Of a stretch of 5,794 nucleotides of DNA, positions 5,744 through 5,794 are shown in pieces. The notes under the pieces are model-generated. The model was given only the letters and a program-made list of their open reading frames with translations. It searched no databases and was not told where the DNA came from. How positions within the stretch are numbered: the stretch's first letter is position 1; each line of letters starts with the position of its first letter. Source of the DNA: JAAKFL01 sp964629645 (lineage in GTDB: Bacteria > Chlamydiota > Chlamydiia > Chlamydiales > SLFE01); the NCBI GenBank assembly GCA_964629645.1, contig CAZVSU010000112.1:1-5794 (forward strand), in the 5' to 3' direction. The position numbers were made by a program, and so were the translations under genes.

Positions 5744-5794
5744 TACTCTGTCAAGAAAGTTTATAATTGAATTTTTAATTCTGGATAGAGCTTT
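5718..5794 (+). CDS. Possible start of next gene (3' end beyond window)
   Basis: A plus-strand frame is open from TTG 5718 or ATG 5727 to the right edge. From the ATG the visible 22 codons read MASPPSTLSRKFIIEFLILD followed by RA. After a Ser/Pro-rich start it becomes amphipathic and protein-like. AGGAGGAGGGG at 5701-5711 is a strong Shine-Dalgarno, 6 nt before the TTG and 15 nt before the ATG, so the TTG is better spaced. An in-frame TAG at 5700 limits the start. The family cannot be told from so few residues. The whole start region lies in a 20-bp stem-loop, so if real its translation may be controlled by that structure. Chance openness over about 25 codons is quite possible. Confidence 0.4.
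   Translation, partial: MTNMASPPSTLSRKFIIEFLILDRA

Noticed and set aside
5762..5767. Perfect TATAAT on the plus strand
   Set aside because: No -35 match lies 16-18 bp upstream, the area is A/T-rich, and it falls inside the frame opened at 5718/5727. It could still be a promoter if that frame is not a gene.
5769..5781. GAATT-TTT-AATTC small inverted repeat near the right edge
   Set aside because: Five A/T-dominated pairs with a 3-nt loop are not significant, and no T-run at a useful position follows before the window ends.

Overview
The window looks like a bacterial chromosome segment of roughly 50% GC from the order Chlamydiales, probably an environmental chlamydia (Parachlamydia/Waddlia/Criblamydia-type). 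The main reason is gene order. From memory, a HIT-family hydrolase, a MYG1-family 'metal-dependent hydrolase' and a large uncharacterised protein are consecutive in Chlamydia (CT385, CT386 and CT387 in C. trachomatis), and the same three types lie side by side here. This placement is inferred from remembered synteny and was not tested by a search.

Layout. Positions 3376 down to 1 carry four tightly packed minus-strand genes, in transcription order: a MYG1/UPF0160 DHH-like nuclease (3376-2480), a HinT-type HIT hydrolase (2487-2146), an isochorismatase-like cysteine hydrolase (2142-1561), and a HEAT-repeat protein with a possible lipoprotein signal (1576 to beyond the left edge, 525 residues visible). 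Junctions are an 8-bp overlap, a 3-bp gap and a 16-bp overlap, as expected for one operon with coupled translation. Divergently, on the plus strand, 3392-5623 encodes a 743-residue protein. Its last third is a LOG/PpnN-like Rossmann domain with the nucleotide-site motifs intact, and its first ~500 residues match nothing I recognise. Between the two divergent starts are only 15 bp, or 120 bp if the large protein begins at its second Met.

After the large gene, 5624-5717 is non-coding, with a weak terminator-like hairpin and a T-rich tract. A 20-bp stem with a 5-nt loop (5699-5743) follows. It traps a strong ribosome-binding site and the start of a new plus-strand reading frame that runs off the right edge.

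How the genes fit together. HinT (nucleoside phosphoramidates), MYG1 (a nuclease in the human homologue) and the LOG domain (base-ribose cleavage of nucleoside monophosphates in characterised members) all act on nucleotides or nucleic acids. A shared nucleotide or RNA-processing role is a reasonable but unproven reading. I saw no mobile element, CRISPR array, tRNA or rRNA. The two most unusual items are the unclassified N-terminal half of the large protein and the hairpin over the start of the next gene.
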